Shown: piece after piece, positions 33,300-48,466 of the stretch | Layout: every line of letters begins with the position of its first letter | How positions within the stretch are numbered: position 1 is the first letter of the stretch | NCBI RefSeq assembly: GCF_002865645.1 | Contig: NW_020194693.1 | Span: 1,302,001 to 1,366,000, forward strand | Reading direction: 5' to 3' | DNA length: 64,000 nt | DNA from: Hyaloscypha bicolor E | Lineage: Eukaryota > Ascomycota > Leotiomycetes > Helotiales > Hyaloscyphaceae | Made by a program: the position numbers and the translations under genes | The notes under the pieces: model-generated | Told to the model about the DNA's origin: nothing | Database searches by the model: none | The model's input: the letters and a program-made list of their open reading frames with translations, nothing else

Positions 33300-36200
33300 A
33301 AGATACCGAGATTAATACCCGAGTTATTATTACCTAAGCTACGGAATAGGGCTTATATACTAAAGTCAAAGTGCTTTAATAAAAGCAAGAATTAGTAAAT
33401 GTAATTAACTAATATATCCTATAGTTAGAGTAATATAAGAGTATTCTTAGAAATACCTTACGGTTTACTATATCTTATAGAAACTCTATTTATAAGTTTA
33501 TCTTATTTTTCTCGATAATTCCTATTAGGGAACTTCCTGAAATAGGGTTAGAACTTACTTTCTTTCCTAATATAATAAGCTTTAAGAGTAATCTTAATAC
33601 TATTTATTAGGAGCTATTATATAATATTCTAAAGATATATTTAGATTAAGAGAAGCTTTTTAAGATCCGGATATCTAATTTATATTATAGAAAGTCTCTT
33701 AAGAAATAGAGAATATTTATATTTTCCTAAAAAGTAGTCTTTAGGACCTAACCTTGGACTTATAATAGATACTTTTCTAGAATTAATTCTACTATAAGTA
33801 TCCTTAGAAATAAACCTTATAATACTTGAGAGGCTATAATAAAGTAAAGCCTACTATTATATAAGGTCTATTAGAAGTAATTTAAGGCCTATTTGGCTAA
33901 TATACTTTAAATACCTCAAACTCGTTAATAAGATGCCTTTAAGGAACTCCGAGATCTTTATTAGAAAAATAGTAAGATAATTACTAAGTTATATACTTGA
34001 ATAATTAGTCTTAAAGTTAACTAGGACCTATATCCTAAGAGGAACCGGATCCGGACTTTTAATATTACTTTATCTAATTATAAGACTTATTAGATACTTA
34101 TATTTATTTTTTTAAGAAATAAGGTAATATCTATTTCCGAGTAGCTTAAGAAAGCTTAGAAAGCAGAATATATTACTTATTCTAAATTAAGAAAAGTAAA
34201 AATAGGAAAGTCTAATAAGAGTAACTTTGCCCCTAAAGACCCTGATTTAGTAAATTCTAATTTATAAGACTATTAAAAAAGAAAGAATAAGTTCCGAAGA
34301 TTATATAAGAAATTCTTAGGTAGTACTTTAGTTCTTTTAAGGCCTTAATAAAATACTAGTTCTATTTTAGGTATAGTTTATTAGACTTATAAATAGAAAG
34401 AATACTTCTTAGAAAGTATAAAGTATTTCAAGTATACTAAATAGGCTTAATAGAACCTTAATAAGGCCAAAACTATAAAAGAGTTAAGGCATTTATAGAA
34501 GTAGATTAATACTATAGCTATAGAGAAGTATTTTAGAGAAGATTCTCCTAAGAAATAGGGAAAAGAGAAAGCCAAATCTTAAATATTAATAATTTTAACT
34601 ATAATAAAAAAGATATATTACTTTATATAACTATTTAAGTAAGATTAATATAGCCAGAAATAGATACCTTAGAGATATATAGTAGACTTAGTAATATCGG
34701 ATTAGATTATAACTTCCTTAATAATAATTAGACTTAAAGCCAGGGCTTTATTACCTTAGCTAAATATAACTAAGAATTTATAATCTTTTATAAGAACTAA
34801 TTTAAGGTCTATTAAGCCTATAATCTTAAGATATTTATTATAAATAATTATAGTAAGATATATTTTTTTAAGCTCTAGTTTTATAAATATAAGAATATTA
34901 GCTCTTATAGCCTCGTCTTTAGTATGGAATTTTATAAAATAATTCTTATATAATATATAAACTATATTAAGAAATAATAAATATATATACTTATATAGCC
35001 TAATAATATTAAGATCCTAATACTAAAAGAATTCGGTAAGAAGCTTAACTAGTACCCTGAGCTAGTATCTTAAGTCTTATTTTTAACTAAAGGCAAATAT
35101 AACTATCCTAGATAATAGGCTTTATATATCTATAATAGTTACTAGGTCTTTATTTTATTATATAATTCTAGTAATACTAAATAAGAGTTTTTAATATAGT
35201 AAATTAATACTTTCCGGAAAGAGACCTTAGAAATACTTATTTATTTCCGGGATAATAAATATAAAGACTTCTTAGAGGTTTTTAATCTTAATAAAGCTTT
35301 AGAACTTCCTAATTTTAGTAGTATTAAATATTCTATTAATATAAATAATATAGTCCCGTATAGGCCTTTATATAATTTATTAGAGACCTAATTAGAAGTA
35401 TTATATTTGTATTTATAAGATATGCTTTATAAATATTAGATAAGGCCTAGTAAAAGCCTAGTAAAGATATTTATTCTTTTTATTTTTAAGAAAAATAAAG
35501 AACTATATTTTTATATTAATTATTATAAACTTAACTAAGTTATAATCAAGAATTAGTATCTGCTTTCTTTTATTAATAAGACCCTTAATTAGCTCCGAGA
35601 AGCTAAGATTTTTATAAAGCTAGATCTTAAGGATATATATTATTAAATAAGAATTTATAAAGAATATAAGTAAAAAACGGCTTTTAGGACCTGCTATAGC
35701 TATTTTAAATATCTTATAATACCTTTTGGGCTAGTTAATATACTAGTTATATTTCAAGTATATATTAATATTATATTTATAAGGCTCCTGAATTATTTTA
35801 TAGTTATTTATTTAGATAATATTCTTATTTATTCCCGAAATAAGAATAAATACTATAATTATATTTACTAGATATTTACTAGGCTATATAAAAATAACCT
35901 GTTTTATAAACTTAGTAAATACAAGTTTAATATTAAGGAAGTCAAATTTTTAGGCTTTTTTATTAGAATAGAAAGTATTTATATGAATCCTAAATAGGTC
36001 TATAGTATTATTAAATAGCTAGAACCAGAATTATTCTATAATATTTAAGTATTTCTTAGATTTACTAATTTCTACTATAGGTTTATTTACTATTACTTTC
36101 AGGTAACTATAGGCTTAATAGATCTTTTAAAAGAAATAAAAAAGGGCCGGAAATCCGGTCTTTTTATATAAATAAATAAAATAGCTAAAAGCTTTAAGAT

Positions 36201-38700
36201 TTTAAAAAAAGCTTTTATTATAATACCTATTCTAGTTTATTTTAATTCTTCTAAAAAGATTTATATTAAAACTAATATATTAAAATTTGTAATTACTAGT
36301 ACTATTTTATAATAAGTTAATTCTAGTAATAGCCCGAAAAAATACTAGTATCTAGTAGTATTCTAATTCTAGAAACTTTCCAGAGCCAAATATAATTATA
36401 GTACCTATAATAGGGAGCTATTTGCGATTATTAAAGCCTTTAAGTATTAGTACTATTACCTTAAAAAGTCTAGGTTTATAATTAAGGTTATTATAAACTA
36501 TAATAATCTCTAATATTTTATAGAAATAAAGTATCTAGAGAGCTATTAAATATATTAGATAATATATCTTATAATATATGATTTTAATATTATTTATTAT
36601 AGAGGTACCTTAAATCTAGTAAATGAACCTAGTAAAAGACCTAATTATAAAGAAAGTCCTATTAATATAATTTGGCTTTTGACTTTTTAGAATAAGTTAA
36701 AGAAAGCTTTTATAATTATAATTTAGAGGTTTTTATAAATATCTAAAAAGTTCTTTTTTTAAAATAGGTATTATTTAATACTTGCTATATTTATAATAGC
36801 TAAGAAGAAATATTTACTATAAAATAAGTAAATAGATTATTTTATAGATCTTTTAACTATAGAATTAGTTAAGAAGCAAGATATAGGGAAATATCTTAAA
36901 AGCTTTACTATTATAGCTAAGGTAATAAGGGTATTTATAACTATATTATTTAATAAAACTAAAAACTTCTTGGTTTTCCGAGTTTTTAAATTAAATAGTT
37001 ATAAATATCTAATTCCTTATATATAAATATATATAACTACTAAAAAAGCTATAGTACTAGCTCTTTTATCTAAATCCCTTCTAGATATTATCTAGGTAGC
37101 TTAGAGAAATAATTCTTAATATTAGAATATTATAAAATAGAAGCTTAGTAAGAAAGATACTAAGAGAAAAGAAATCTAGAAAAATAATTCAGGCTTATTT
37201 AAATACTATTTAAGAATTATTATATCTAATAATTCCGCTTTATATTAAGAAGTTATAAAGCTTTATTATAATAACCTAATAGCCGGATATTATAAAGTAA
37301 AGAAAACTCTCGAGTTTCTTAAAAGATCCTAGTATTAGAAAAATATAAAAGGAAATATTTATAATTATTATTAAGAATATAATATTTACTAGAAAGTTAA
37401 GGTAAAGAGGTATTTACTATATAGTTTATTTAGTAGTTTATTATAGCCTAAGAGATCCTGAAATAAGATCTTTATAAATTTTATTATAGGTCTATTATTA
37501 TATAAGAACCTAGTAAGAGGTCCTAATTTTAATATAATTTTTATAATTATTAACTAGTACTTTAAAATAATAAGATATATTATATATTATAAGACTATTA
37601 ACTTTCTAAAGCTTACTAAGATTATATAAGAATATATTTTCTTAATCTTTAGCTTTCCTAATAGAATTATTTCTAACTAAGAAATAGTATTTACTAGCTA
37701 GTTCTAGTTTGCTTTTTGCTTTTACTTAATATATAAATAGTTAGATAGAAAGGCAGAATTAGGCCCTAAAATATTACCTGAGATATTATTATAATACCTA
37801 AAAGAATAACTAGTTTAAGAAATTATTTTTTATAGAATTTATATATAATAACTTAAAATATTAGATTTTATAAGATATATTTTTTTATATATATTACGGA
37901 TATTATTTTTAATTTCTATAGAATCCTGAGAATAGAATTATAGGAAAGGTACTAGCTATATATAGGAAACTAGAAACCCTTAAAATAAAGTAAAGAAAGC
38001 TTAAGAATTTATAGTATTATATATAAAATAACCGGGAAACCTATTATAATAGATACTAGTTAGCTAAATACTATTTTAAAGAAGCCTAGATAATATTATT
38101 AATAAGAAATATTAAATTTAAAGTAGAAAAGCTTAAGCTAAAATTTATTAGTCTATTTAGGATTCTTAAATATATTAGTAATTTAGTATATAAGTTAGAA
38201 TTACTAAATATATATAATTATTTATATCTAACTTTTTATATTTCTTTTCTTAAAAAGTATATAATAAAAAAAAATTAGGAGCTATACTTATATTTCTTTA
38301 GAGAATTTCCGGAATTAGTAAATAATAATAAAGAATAAGAATAAGAAATAGAAATTATTATTAATTATTAATAAGATAATAGAAGCAAAAAGTAATAGTA
38401 TTTAATTAAATAGAAAGTCTAGCCTAAAGATTATAATATCTAGTTATTTACTTTCTCTAATCTTGAAAATTCTAAGGAACTTCTAAAATTATATAACTAA
38501 AACTATAGCTTAAAATCCGAAATTATTTTTTAATAATCTCTTAAGATTAAAAAGAATTCTAGATTACTAAGAAAAAGGCTATTTAAAAGAAAAAGAAAAT
38601 CTAAATAGCTAAGAAAAGGTCCGGAATAATAATAAAGATATTCTTTTTCTAGATTTTTTACTTATAAAGGTTTTCTAGAATTTTATTAAGGCTTATAAGA
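33300..38700 (+). pseudogene. Gypsy gag-pol relic
   Basis: Reverse transcriptase is readable near 35.35-36.1 kb (FIKLDLKDIYYQIRI; the active-site box YLDNILIYS, where the family has YLDD). RNase H follows near 36.2-36.6 kb (YNRELFAIIKAFKYWYYYL), then integrase near 37.45-37.75 kb (NFIIGLLLYKN.., KTINFLKLTKI, IVFTS). A chromodomain-like tail may lie near 38.3-38.46 kb. Dozens of TAG/TAA stops sit where Gln or Trp is expected. The gag part (33.3-35 kb) is too eroded to detail. Confidence 0.8.
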
Positions 38701-40275
38701 ATTATATTTAAATTATTAGAAAAAGATTTAGGATTAAGAAAGATTTATTATAAGTAAACTAGCTATAAGTATCTTAAATAAATAAACTCTAATTCTTATA
38801 AATTTCTAATTCCTAAAGTAAGAATACTAAATACTAGTTCTATTTAGGACTTAATAAAGAATTAGCTAATATTTTCCGGAATCTGCTTATTTCTTAATAA
38901 AATATAGTTATATTATAATAATATTAGTATTAAGGATATTAAAAGAAATAAGTAAGGAATTTATAATAGCTATATATATTTTATAAAAGGCCCGAATTTC
39001 TAAAGTCAGGTCCCGAATAGCTATAAGTATTATATTATTAGTACTTAAAGTACTAGTAATAGACTACTTAGTAATCTTAGTAATAAGCTCGGTAATAAGA
39101 TTAATGCCTTAAAAGTAAATATTATAGTATTTCTTTAAAGAATTAGTAAGTATCTAAATATATTAGAAAAAACTTATTTTTGGGATACTAACTTAAATAG
39201 TATTATTATCTGCCTTATTAAGACAGGAAAAAGAATTCTGAAGCTTATTAGTATTTTTCTAGTCTTTAAAAACTTAATTAATAATATTATTCTTATTAGT
39301 ATAATACTATTTAGGATATATTTTAAGAAATTTCTTAAAAGTTATAATAATATCTTTCTAGAACTAGTAAGCCTCTAATAGGTAGCAAGGAATCTGAAAT
39401 CATATTAGCTTTAATAGATATTAAAGCTAAAAAACTTACTAATATATAAGACTTAGAATCCTTATTATAATAGTTATAATTCTTCTTACCAGATATTATA
39501 ATATATAAGATAAAGGAATTAATAAGTAAATGCTTGAAATATTTCAAGTATCTACTAGTAATAGGAAAGGAGGCTATAAAGTTACCTTTATATTTATTAT
39601 TACAGGAACGAATAATAAAGCCAGAAGAAGATATTATAAAAATAATTAAAAATAATTAAAAAAGACTTAGAAAAGGGTAAAAGAAGAAGCTAGAAAGTAA
39701 TAATAGAAAAAGTTATATATATAATTATTAGAAAGAAAGAGAATATATAGTAATATAAAGAAGTTCTTTTATAAAAGTAAAGAACTATCTGGATTAACTA
39801 TTAGTTTTCGTACTAGTCTTAATTAGAAATTAGTATAACTAATTAATATATGCTTCTAGGAGCCTATAAATAATCTCTAGGATCTCAGAAATATTTATAT
39901 AGGTTTCTTATATAAATATTTATTAAATACTTTTCATATAGCTATTTAGATTATTCTAATACGAGATCTAATAGGTAATATTAATTTTATAGGATAGTGC
40001 CTTAGTACTTTGGATTAAGCTAATTAGAATACTCAGATCCTAAACGAAATTGCAATTACTAGCTAGCCTTTATACCTGGGATATAATTACCTTTCCTTTT
40101 TACTTACTTAGCCCTAATTTAATTAGATAATTTTTATATCTATTATCTAGATTATATTAGTAAAACTACCTTTTAAAATACTAGAAGTTTATATTAATTA
40201 AATAAATAATTAATTAAATATTTACTAGAATAGATTAATAAATCTTGGGAATAAGATCCCCAAAAAAAATATAGT

Positions 40276-40573
40276 TATAATATATATAGGGTTATATATA
40301 ACTTAAGGGTATATAATAAACCTCGGATATTATAAGTATTAATTAGGGAGTTTAGTAGCCCTTTAATATCCTAACTAACTACTATTTATATTATATATAT
40401 TAGGCTTATAAATTACTAATTATATATATACTATTAGAGCCTCCTATTTAGAGGGGGCTTCCCTGGGCCTTATAGGAGGAATAGAGATTAGTTCTATACT
40501 AAATTTAATATTATAGTTTTATAATATACTAATTTATTCTATTATCTTATTACCTATTAATAAATACCTTATA
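40276..40573 (+). repeat. Gypsy 3' LTR
   Basis: 298 bp, same length as the 5' LTR, differing mainly by C-to-T and G-to-A changes; followed directly by the GAAAA duplication. Confidence 0.9.
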
Positions 40574-41058
40574 GAAAACAAATATATAAAATAAAGAAAT
40601 ATTATAAAAGAGAAAGTTATATATAAAAGGCTATAGTCTTTAGTATATAACTAAAACCTTAGAAATAATATAAATATATAAAGTATTTAAGAAATCTAGT
40701 ACTAGATTAGATTAGAAAATTTATATATAATTAGAAAAAAGTATTATTTTTTGTATTTTTAAAGAGTTTTTAGTATTAGTATAGCTATTTCTTTAAGAAT
40801 TATATATATAATTATAAAATACGGGATATAAGATATAAATAATAAAATATAAAATATAAGATATAATTATATAATCTTATATTTTATAAATAATTTAACT
40901 AGTAAATTAGATTTCTTTAAATTTAATAGATTTAGGAATTATATATTAATATTATAATATTATAATTCCTATTTCTAAATAATAATAACTTTACTAACTA
41001 ATATAATTAGTATTTATATATTTATATAATAATATTATATATTACTAGTAAAATAATA

Positions 41059-42436
41059 ATAAACTTTTAAAAATATTTATTAAATAGTTTTTTTATTTAA
41101 TATTAGAAAAAAATAAAGAATATAAATAAATCTATTATATTAATAAATAGCTATTTATATCTTTTATAAAAAGTTATAAAAGCTATCTTTTACTAATCTA
41201 ATATATAAATTAATTACTAGAAAAAGCTTTTAATTATATTAAAATATAAAAATACTAATTCTTTATTTATAACTTCTGAAATTTTATTTTATTTTAATAA
41301 AGAATATATATTTTAGTATAATTTAGTATTTATTCTATATAGATCTATTATAAATTGAGGCTTTCTATTCCGATATATAATAAATTCCAATAATATATAA
41401 AATAAAGGCTATTCTAATAATACTAGTTTAATAATACTAGTATTTTATAATAAATTAAGAATTATATTTATAGTATTCCGGTTATGTTTTTAAAAAAAAC
41501 TATATAGTATTTATTTGAGATCTAAAATATTAGTATTTTTATAAAAAGAAATTAATATTTTTATTCTATTATTAAAATAACCTAACTTTTTATTAAAATC
41601 TTTTTTTATTAATAACTTATAGAATATATTAATAATTATCTTCTTTCTAAATATTAGAAATATTAGCTTAAAATAGATTAATACTAGAATCTAATAAAAG
41701 CTAAATTAAATATAAATAGCTATTTAAATACTTCTTTTCTATATTTTACTATATTAGTAATAGACCTTAAAAAACTTTAGCTAATTCGAAATATGTTTTA
41801 GCTTCTTTATTTATATTTTATAAAGCAGTTTTTAGATAGTTTAGTAAACTAATAACTTTATTTATTAGAAACTTAATTAAAGTCTTTTCAAAATTTATAT
41901 AAAGTAATAGCCTTATAATTCTGTCTATAATACTATTAATAAATATATTAAATATATTTAAAATAAAATTATATTATAGCTAAGAATTTATAAAATATTT
42001 ATAATCTAGATATAATAAAATATTATATTATATTATAATATTCTAACTATAATCTAGAAATATAATAATTATTTTCATTATATAAATCTGAATTTAATAA
42101 TACTAATTAATTTATATAATATATTATTTTTTGATTTTAATATTAGATAAATATAAAATCCGAATCTTTTTTTTATTATATATAAAATAATTAAAATCTA
42201 GATCCGTTTTTAACTAAATAATATCTATTTTATTTAACTTAAGAAAATATATTTCAAAAAGAATATTATATTAGAGTTTATTAATAATATATACTTTAGT
42301 TATAAACTTAACTATTTCTTCTTTTATTATAAGAAATTATATAGAAATATATATAAATAATATTATAGCTAGGCTATTACTAATACTAAATAAATTAATA
42401 ATATTTTTATTTATTTATTATAAAATATTAGAAAAG
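41059..42436. other. AT-rich relic between two Copia copies
   Basis: About 1.4 kb of strongly AT-rich sequence with no recognisable protein or LTR match. It is the old target into which the younger Copia element inserted; its identity is lost. Confidence 0.4.
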
Positions 42437-42441
42437 TAAAC

Positions 42442-42744
42442 TATTAGTATAGCTATTTCTCTAGGAGTTATATATATAGTTACGGGATACGAGATACGGG
42501 ATATGAGTAATAGGTAATAGAATATAGGTAATAGAATATAGAATACGAGATATGGTTATATAACCTTATATTCTATTAGTAACTCGACTAGTAAACTAGA
42601 CCCCTTAGGCTTAACAGATTTAGGAATCATATATTAATACTATAATACTATAATCCCTACTTCTAAATAATAACTTTACTAACCTTATATAAATAGTACT
42701 TCTATACCTATATAATAGTACTATATATTCCTAGTAAACTAATA
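42442..42744 (+). repeat. Copia 5' LTR
   Basis: About 303 bp, strongly AT-shifted compared with the 3' LTR (GGAGTTATATATATAG against GGAGTCACGTGTATAG). Confidence 0.82.
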
Positions 42745-43299
42745 CTAATTAGTTAGTACTTATAGATCAGGAAGAATTAAGCTATACTTATCTAAGATTC
42801 GGTTACTTAGGAGTAAAGCTATTATTCCAGTTAAAGAGGAAATAACTATTAATCCTATTACCTATAATTCGATTATATAGGCAGGAAAGATACTTAATCT
42901 TACTAAAGCCTAATTATACTATATTAAAGAAAGAAATATCTATTAGTCCTATTACCTATAATTTGGTTATATAGGTAGAAAGGGTACTTGATCTTGCCAA
43001 ATACCAAAACGGTTAGCTATTTAACTATCCTATTTTATTCCTATTTAATTCCTATAAAATCCTTTCAAAAACCACCTTCTTTTAAATCCCTGGAGCTTTT
43101 AAGCTTTAGAACTATTAAGTTCTTCCGGAATCTTAATATTTTACTTCTTAAATTTCACTTCCTAAATTTCTTATTATAAATGAAATTTTTACCTCAAATA
43201 TAATACCTACTATAAATTACCTATTTTATAAACTATTCTCTTTCTTATAAACCTATTTTCCTTATAAACTATTATACCTTAAACTAGATATGAGCCTAT

Positions 43300-46200
43300 A
43301 GAATATATAATAGCGAAATATACTATAGTAGACGATTTCTTTATTAGATTTATCTAATCCGATTACTCTATAAATAATAATAATTTTAAGGAATTAGTAA
43401 GAAAGTAGAGATATGAGATTAATTTAAACTTTACTAAGGCAAATAAGATAACTAAGTTCTTGGATACTAAGCTATTTTAATATATTCTCTATAAAATAAT
43501 TAATAATAATCTTTAGAAGCTATTTAGATATAATTTTAAGGACTTTACCTATTAAGGAAACTTTAATAAATTCGAATTCCCGGAGATACTATACCTATAT
43601 AAGACCCTTTAGTATAATAGTATATTTATATAATAAAATAGTAATACTAATACTATTATAAATACCCTATATACTATTATAAAAGAAAATAAATAGTATA
43701 TATAGTTAAATAAGAATATATTAGTAGCTAGACTAGACCTTATTAAGGAACTAATCCTATTAGGCTTTATTACTCTTATAAAGAATAAATACCTAGAACC
43801 TATTATCTTTAATATTCCTATATTACTATTATTTCCTTTACTACTTCCTTTACTATTATATCCTATACCTCTACTAGATTTATATACTAGTATAGAAGCT
43901 CTAGAAGCAAATAGTATATTTCTACTATTACTACTACTATAACTATATCCGAATAACCCCTAATTTCCTTTAATTATAAGACTTATTAAGGAAGTTACTA
44001 AGATCTATACTAAAGAGTAAAAGTATAATAGATCTAATAGTAATTTTAATTATAAACTTACTATTTTCCTTAATATTTACTAATATATAGAGCTTCTATA
44101 AGAGATACTAATGCGAGCTTTTCCTACTATACTAAAGGGACTAACTCAAGACTATTTCTATAGTAACTAGCTCTTTTAATATATATATAAAGAGGCTTAT
44201 ATTAATATCTATAGCTTTTTTAAAGGCCCTGGATTCAAATATCGAAATTTAGATAAGTAGAATACTACTATATTAGTTTCTATAATAGCTAAATTTCCGG
44301 AAAAGATAATATTTAAGACTATTTAACTACTAATTAATAAACTATATTAATTATAGTATAGTCTTATACCTAACTTGCAAAATACCGAATTCCTTTATAA
44401 TAAGATTATTATTTCTTACTAAGGCTCCCGGGTATATAGATATATAATCTCAGACCCTCTTATAAATCTCGGCTAGCTTATTAATAAGCTCTAGTTATCT
44501 ATTACTATATACAAAAGTAAATAATAGGCTAATTCCGAAATCTTTTTAACTAATTAATAATATTACTCTTAGAACTTTCTAAGCTATTATTTCTCCGGAA
44601 ATTATTAATATAGACCTAGCTATAACTTTAGAACCTGTAATAACTACTTTAAGTCCTATAATTATAATAATTATATCCCAAAGTTATGTTTTATATATAA
44701 GAAACCCGAATACTACTTATAAAAACATATATTAGAGAAATAAGAGGCTAAGAAGGCTTAATTTAGGAATAAAAATATCTATTAATTCAGATCCCGAAAT
44801 ACCTGCAACTTTAATAAACGCTTTAGTAGTACTTATATATAGTATATTACTAAAGCTAAAGGTAAAGAAAATAACGAGAGTAATAAGAATAAACTAGTAA
44901 ATAATACTTTTAAGGCTTTATTAGTAGAAATAAATAAAGAAGAGAAATACTACCCAGATTTCTACTTTATTTTAATTAAGAGCTTTTTAGCTACTCCTGC
45001 TACTCTTATTCTACTAATAACTATAGCTAATACTCTTATAAATAATCTTACTTCTCTTTCTCTTATATACTAGATAATAGGCAAAAACCATACCTTAGAG
45101 CCTATTAAACCCTTAATAAAAAACGCCTAGACTTTTATAATTAATAATATATTAAGATATAATACTTACTACTTTTATAAAGTTATAATTAATACCGGAG
45201 CCTCTAGATATTTAATTACTAGTTCTAACTAATTTTAAGCTCTCTAGTAAACTAATAATAATATTAAATTTAACGAAATTACTAAAGGTTAAATTAATAT
45301 CTAGTTTAGTATTAGATCTATATCTTCTATTAGATCTATAATAATAAATACACTAATTAGGCAAGTATAATTCTATATTATATCTTTAAAGACTCTATTT
45401 TTGCTTAGCTTAGCTAATATAGATAAGCTAGGGGTCTACTTTAATAATCTTACTAATTATCTTATTACTTTTACCAGAAAATATATACCTATAGTATAAT
45501 ATTTTAAATATTCTTTCCTGCTTTAGAATACTATACTATAAGACTTTATTTCCGAATCCTTTACTTATAATTCCTGTTTTCTTATAAAAATCAAATTATA
45601 ATATCTATATTATTGTTTTAGTTATTTATCTATTAGTAAGCTCCGAAATATACTAGAATAAGCAGGCTATAATATTAATATAAAAGCCCTTGAGTATCTT
45701 ATAAAGTACTATAAGTAATACCAGAAATATAGCTAATTACCCGGATAATTCAAGTTTAACCTAAGAGATAATATTAGTTTTAACTACTTTATTATTATTA
45801 ATATTTTCTATATTTCTAGTAAGCCTATACTCTATATTATTAATAAAGGCACTCGATATTAAGCCGGCTAATAGCTCTAGAATATTAGTATAATATATAT
45901 CTGGGATATACTTAAGTAATACTAGATTAATAACTATTTAGGCCCTCCCGATTAGATTATAGCAGATGCCGGAAAGCAGTTTACTAGTAAGAAATTCGCT
46001 TAGCTTGCGAATACTATGGGAACCAAGGTCAAGATTATCCCTATAGAAGCTTATAACTCTATTGGAATTATAGAATGCTACTATAGCCCAATCCGATATA
46101 CCTACCTTATTATTATAGCCAAAGTTAATAGAATTAATAAAGATACCGTATTCCAAATAGCTTTTAAGGCTATTAATAACTCTGCGGAACCTAATAGTAT

Positions 46201-48258
46201 TATCTTAATTCTTTTGGTTTATAGTACTTTACCTCAAATAACCGAATATAACGCCCTATTACTTACTATATTATAGTAATTAGCGGTACTCAAGAAGGCA
46301 ATAGTAGAAATTCAGAAGCTTTAAGCTAGATATTAAATTACGAATACTTTAAATACCCGAAATAATCCTAGTATTACTAATATTTATAAACTATTCCTGA
46401 ATTCAAATATTCTCGTTTAGTATAAAGGGAATACCGGTTAATCTAGTAGTTAGGATAGATTATATAAGCTAGTAGCTATTAATAGAGAGGACTATATACT
46501 AGCTCTATTATATAGTAATACTACCTTCCATTTAATCTCTATAAAGCCCTTTTATATAGGGAATATTAAGGTTATTACTAATGGCCCCGAACCTGAACCT
46601 TTTCCCGAACCTAATAGTGAGGCCAAAGGCAATACAGGTATGATTCCTCCTGCTATTCTACTAAAGTATAGTAGAAGACATCCTTATAAAACCCCGGATA
46701 TTATGGTATTCCTATAAGACAACAAACTATATAAGGATTCCCGTTAAGTTAAAGTCGCTAGCCTCCTAGAAAAAGGCATATTTAAGATTACTTCTAGATC
46801 TCAGGTACTAAAGGAAGTATATATCTTTAACTCCCGGTTTATTAATAAGATTAAGAATAAGGATACAGAGAAAAAGCTTAAGAAATCAAGACTAGTTATC
46901 CAAGCTTATAATAATAGTAAGAAACATATAATATTAATATAATTACCTATTATCTAATATATTAGCCAGAGAATTATCCTTAGTATTACTATTATAATAA
47001 TAGATACTACGGAATTATATTTATATAATATCTCGCAAGCTTATATCTAATTAATAACCTTACTTAATTGCAATTTCTATATTAACCCACCCTATAAGCT
47101 TACTAGAGAACTAAATCTAAAGGACAATTCTGTTCTAAAAGTTATAAAACTACTATATAGTATACCGGAAGCTAGGAACCACTAGTTTAAGACTTACTAT
47201 TCCTACTATATTAATAAGCTCTCTATAAAATAGTCGACTTATAACCCTTACTTACTCTATAATAAGTAACCTTTCGGAATTATTAGCCTTTAAACTAATA
47301 ATACCCTATTTATTAGAACTAATGATTTTGTAAAGGCAAAGTAACTAAAGCTTTATAAGGCTAAGTTCTTGGCTAAGGAGTATAAATCCCTTACTTTTAA
47401 CTATAATCTCAAATTTAATAGAGATATTATCTATATAAATACTACTAGAATTACTCTTATATAGGAATACTAGTATAAGAACCTCCAAACCATTTCTATA
47501 AAAAATACTATTACTATAAATAATAGGGGTACTATTTATTAAAATCTCTCTATTAAGAACTAATATATTACCTAATATATAAGAAAAGTATATATTATAT
47601 TAGTCTATTAACTAGAAGCTTTATATAACCTATTAATTACTACTTAAGCTATTAAACCCTCGGAAACTACTATAAAGGCATTTAATAAGTATATTTAATA
47701 GTAAATTGAGAATACTACTAGAGAACTAAGATTTATAAAGCTAGTAAAGAAGTTCTTATATTTAATCGTTTTTATAGATACTTTATTCGCAAATAATAGA
47801 GATCTCTCTTCCCAAATCGGATATATTCTAGTTCTAATAAATAAAACTAGATATACTAATATTATTTACTAGTCCTCTACTAAATACAAGAGAGTTACCA
47901 GAAGTATTCTAGCTTCGGAACTCTATAGTATGGCTTACGGTTTTAATATAGGTGCTTTAGTTAAATCTATAATTAATAGAGTACTAGAAATAGAACTACT
48001 ACTAGTCGTCTATACGGATTCGAAGTTATTATATAAATATCTCATTAAATTAGATACTACTCGAGAGAAACGCCTAATAATTAATATAATATGCCTTTGC
48101 CAGGTATATAAATAATGAGAAATTACGGAAGTTAAGTAAATTAAGAGAGAATCGAATCCTGCCGATTCCATAACGAAATCAAAGCTAACAAATACCCTCA
48201 AGTGCCTAATTAATATGAATACTATATAATTAGATATAGAGAAATAGGTCGAGTACAA
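43300..48258 (+). pseudogene. Copia gag-pol relic
   Basis: Readable marks in order: a gag zinc-knuckle-like CFIYKKPEYY near 44690; a protease motif INTGAS near 45190 (Asp codon now Asn); integrase at about 45955-46160 with IADAGKQFTSKKFAQLANT; reverse transcriptase at about 46880-47350 with SRLVIQAYNNSKK and TNNTLFIRTND; RNase H at about 47860-48110 with STKYKRVTRSILASELYS. Gln and Trp positions are often TAG or TAA, as RIP would produce. Some open stretches of 60-86 codons remain but no full frame. Confidence 0.82.
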
Positions 48259-48466
48259 ATAGGACAGAAAATAGATATATAAGATAGGAGGATATTATGG
48301 GAGGGGAAGTCATATATAAAAGGCCGCGGCCTTTGGCATATAACCAAAACCTCAGAAGCAATATGGATATATAGAGTATTTGGGAAATCTGGTACTAGGC
48401 CGGATTAGGGAATTTGCATGCAATCGGAGGGAGATACTATTTTTCGTATTTTTAGAGAGTTTCCAG

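Larger units (their letters stand above)
32783..40573 (+). mobile_element. Ty3/Gypsy LTR retrotransposon, structurally complete, RIP-inactivated
   Basis: 7791 bp between two 298-bp LTRs (32783-33080 and 40276-40573), flanked by a perfect 5-bp target duplication GAAAA (32778-32782 and 40574-40578). The 5' LTR starts TGTAATATATATAGGG; in the 3' LTR the TG has become TA. The internal order gag, reverse transcriptase, RNase H, integrase on the plus strand is the Gypsy order. The coding region is full of stops. Confidence 0.92.
32600..41058 (+). mobile_element. Old Copia remnant (copy 2), 3' end only, split by the Gypsy insertion
   Basis: About 32600-32782 plus 40574-41058 align in order with the 3' part of the Copia element at 48100-48770: the end of the RNase H region (AGAGAATTGAATTC..), the non-coding tail (AAAGGCTATAGTCTTTAGTA against AAAGGCCGCGGCCTTTGGCA) and the 3' LTR (40774-41058). 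Almost every C or G of the younger copy is T or A here. The 7.8-kb Gypsy element splits it. Confidence 0.75.

Noticed and set aside
48296..48466. Extension of the Copia 3' LTR to start at TATGGGAGGGG (475 bp)
   Set aside because: The 5' LTR homology begins at the position of TATTGGTATAGC, that start fits the usual TGTTGG, and TAAAC duplications fit the shorter LTR exactly.
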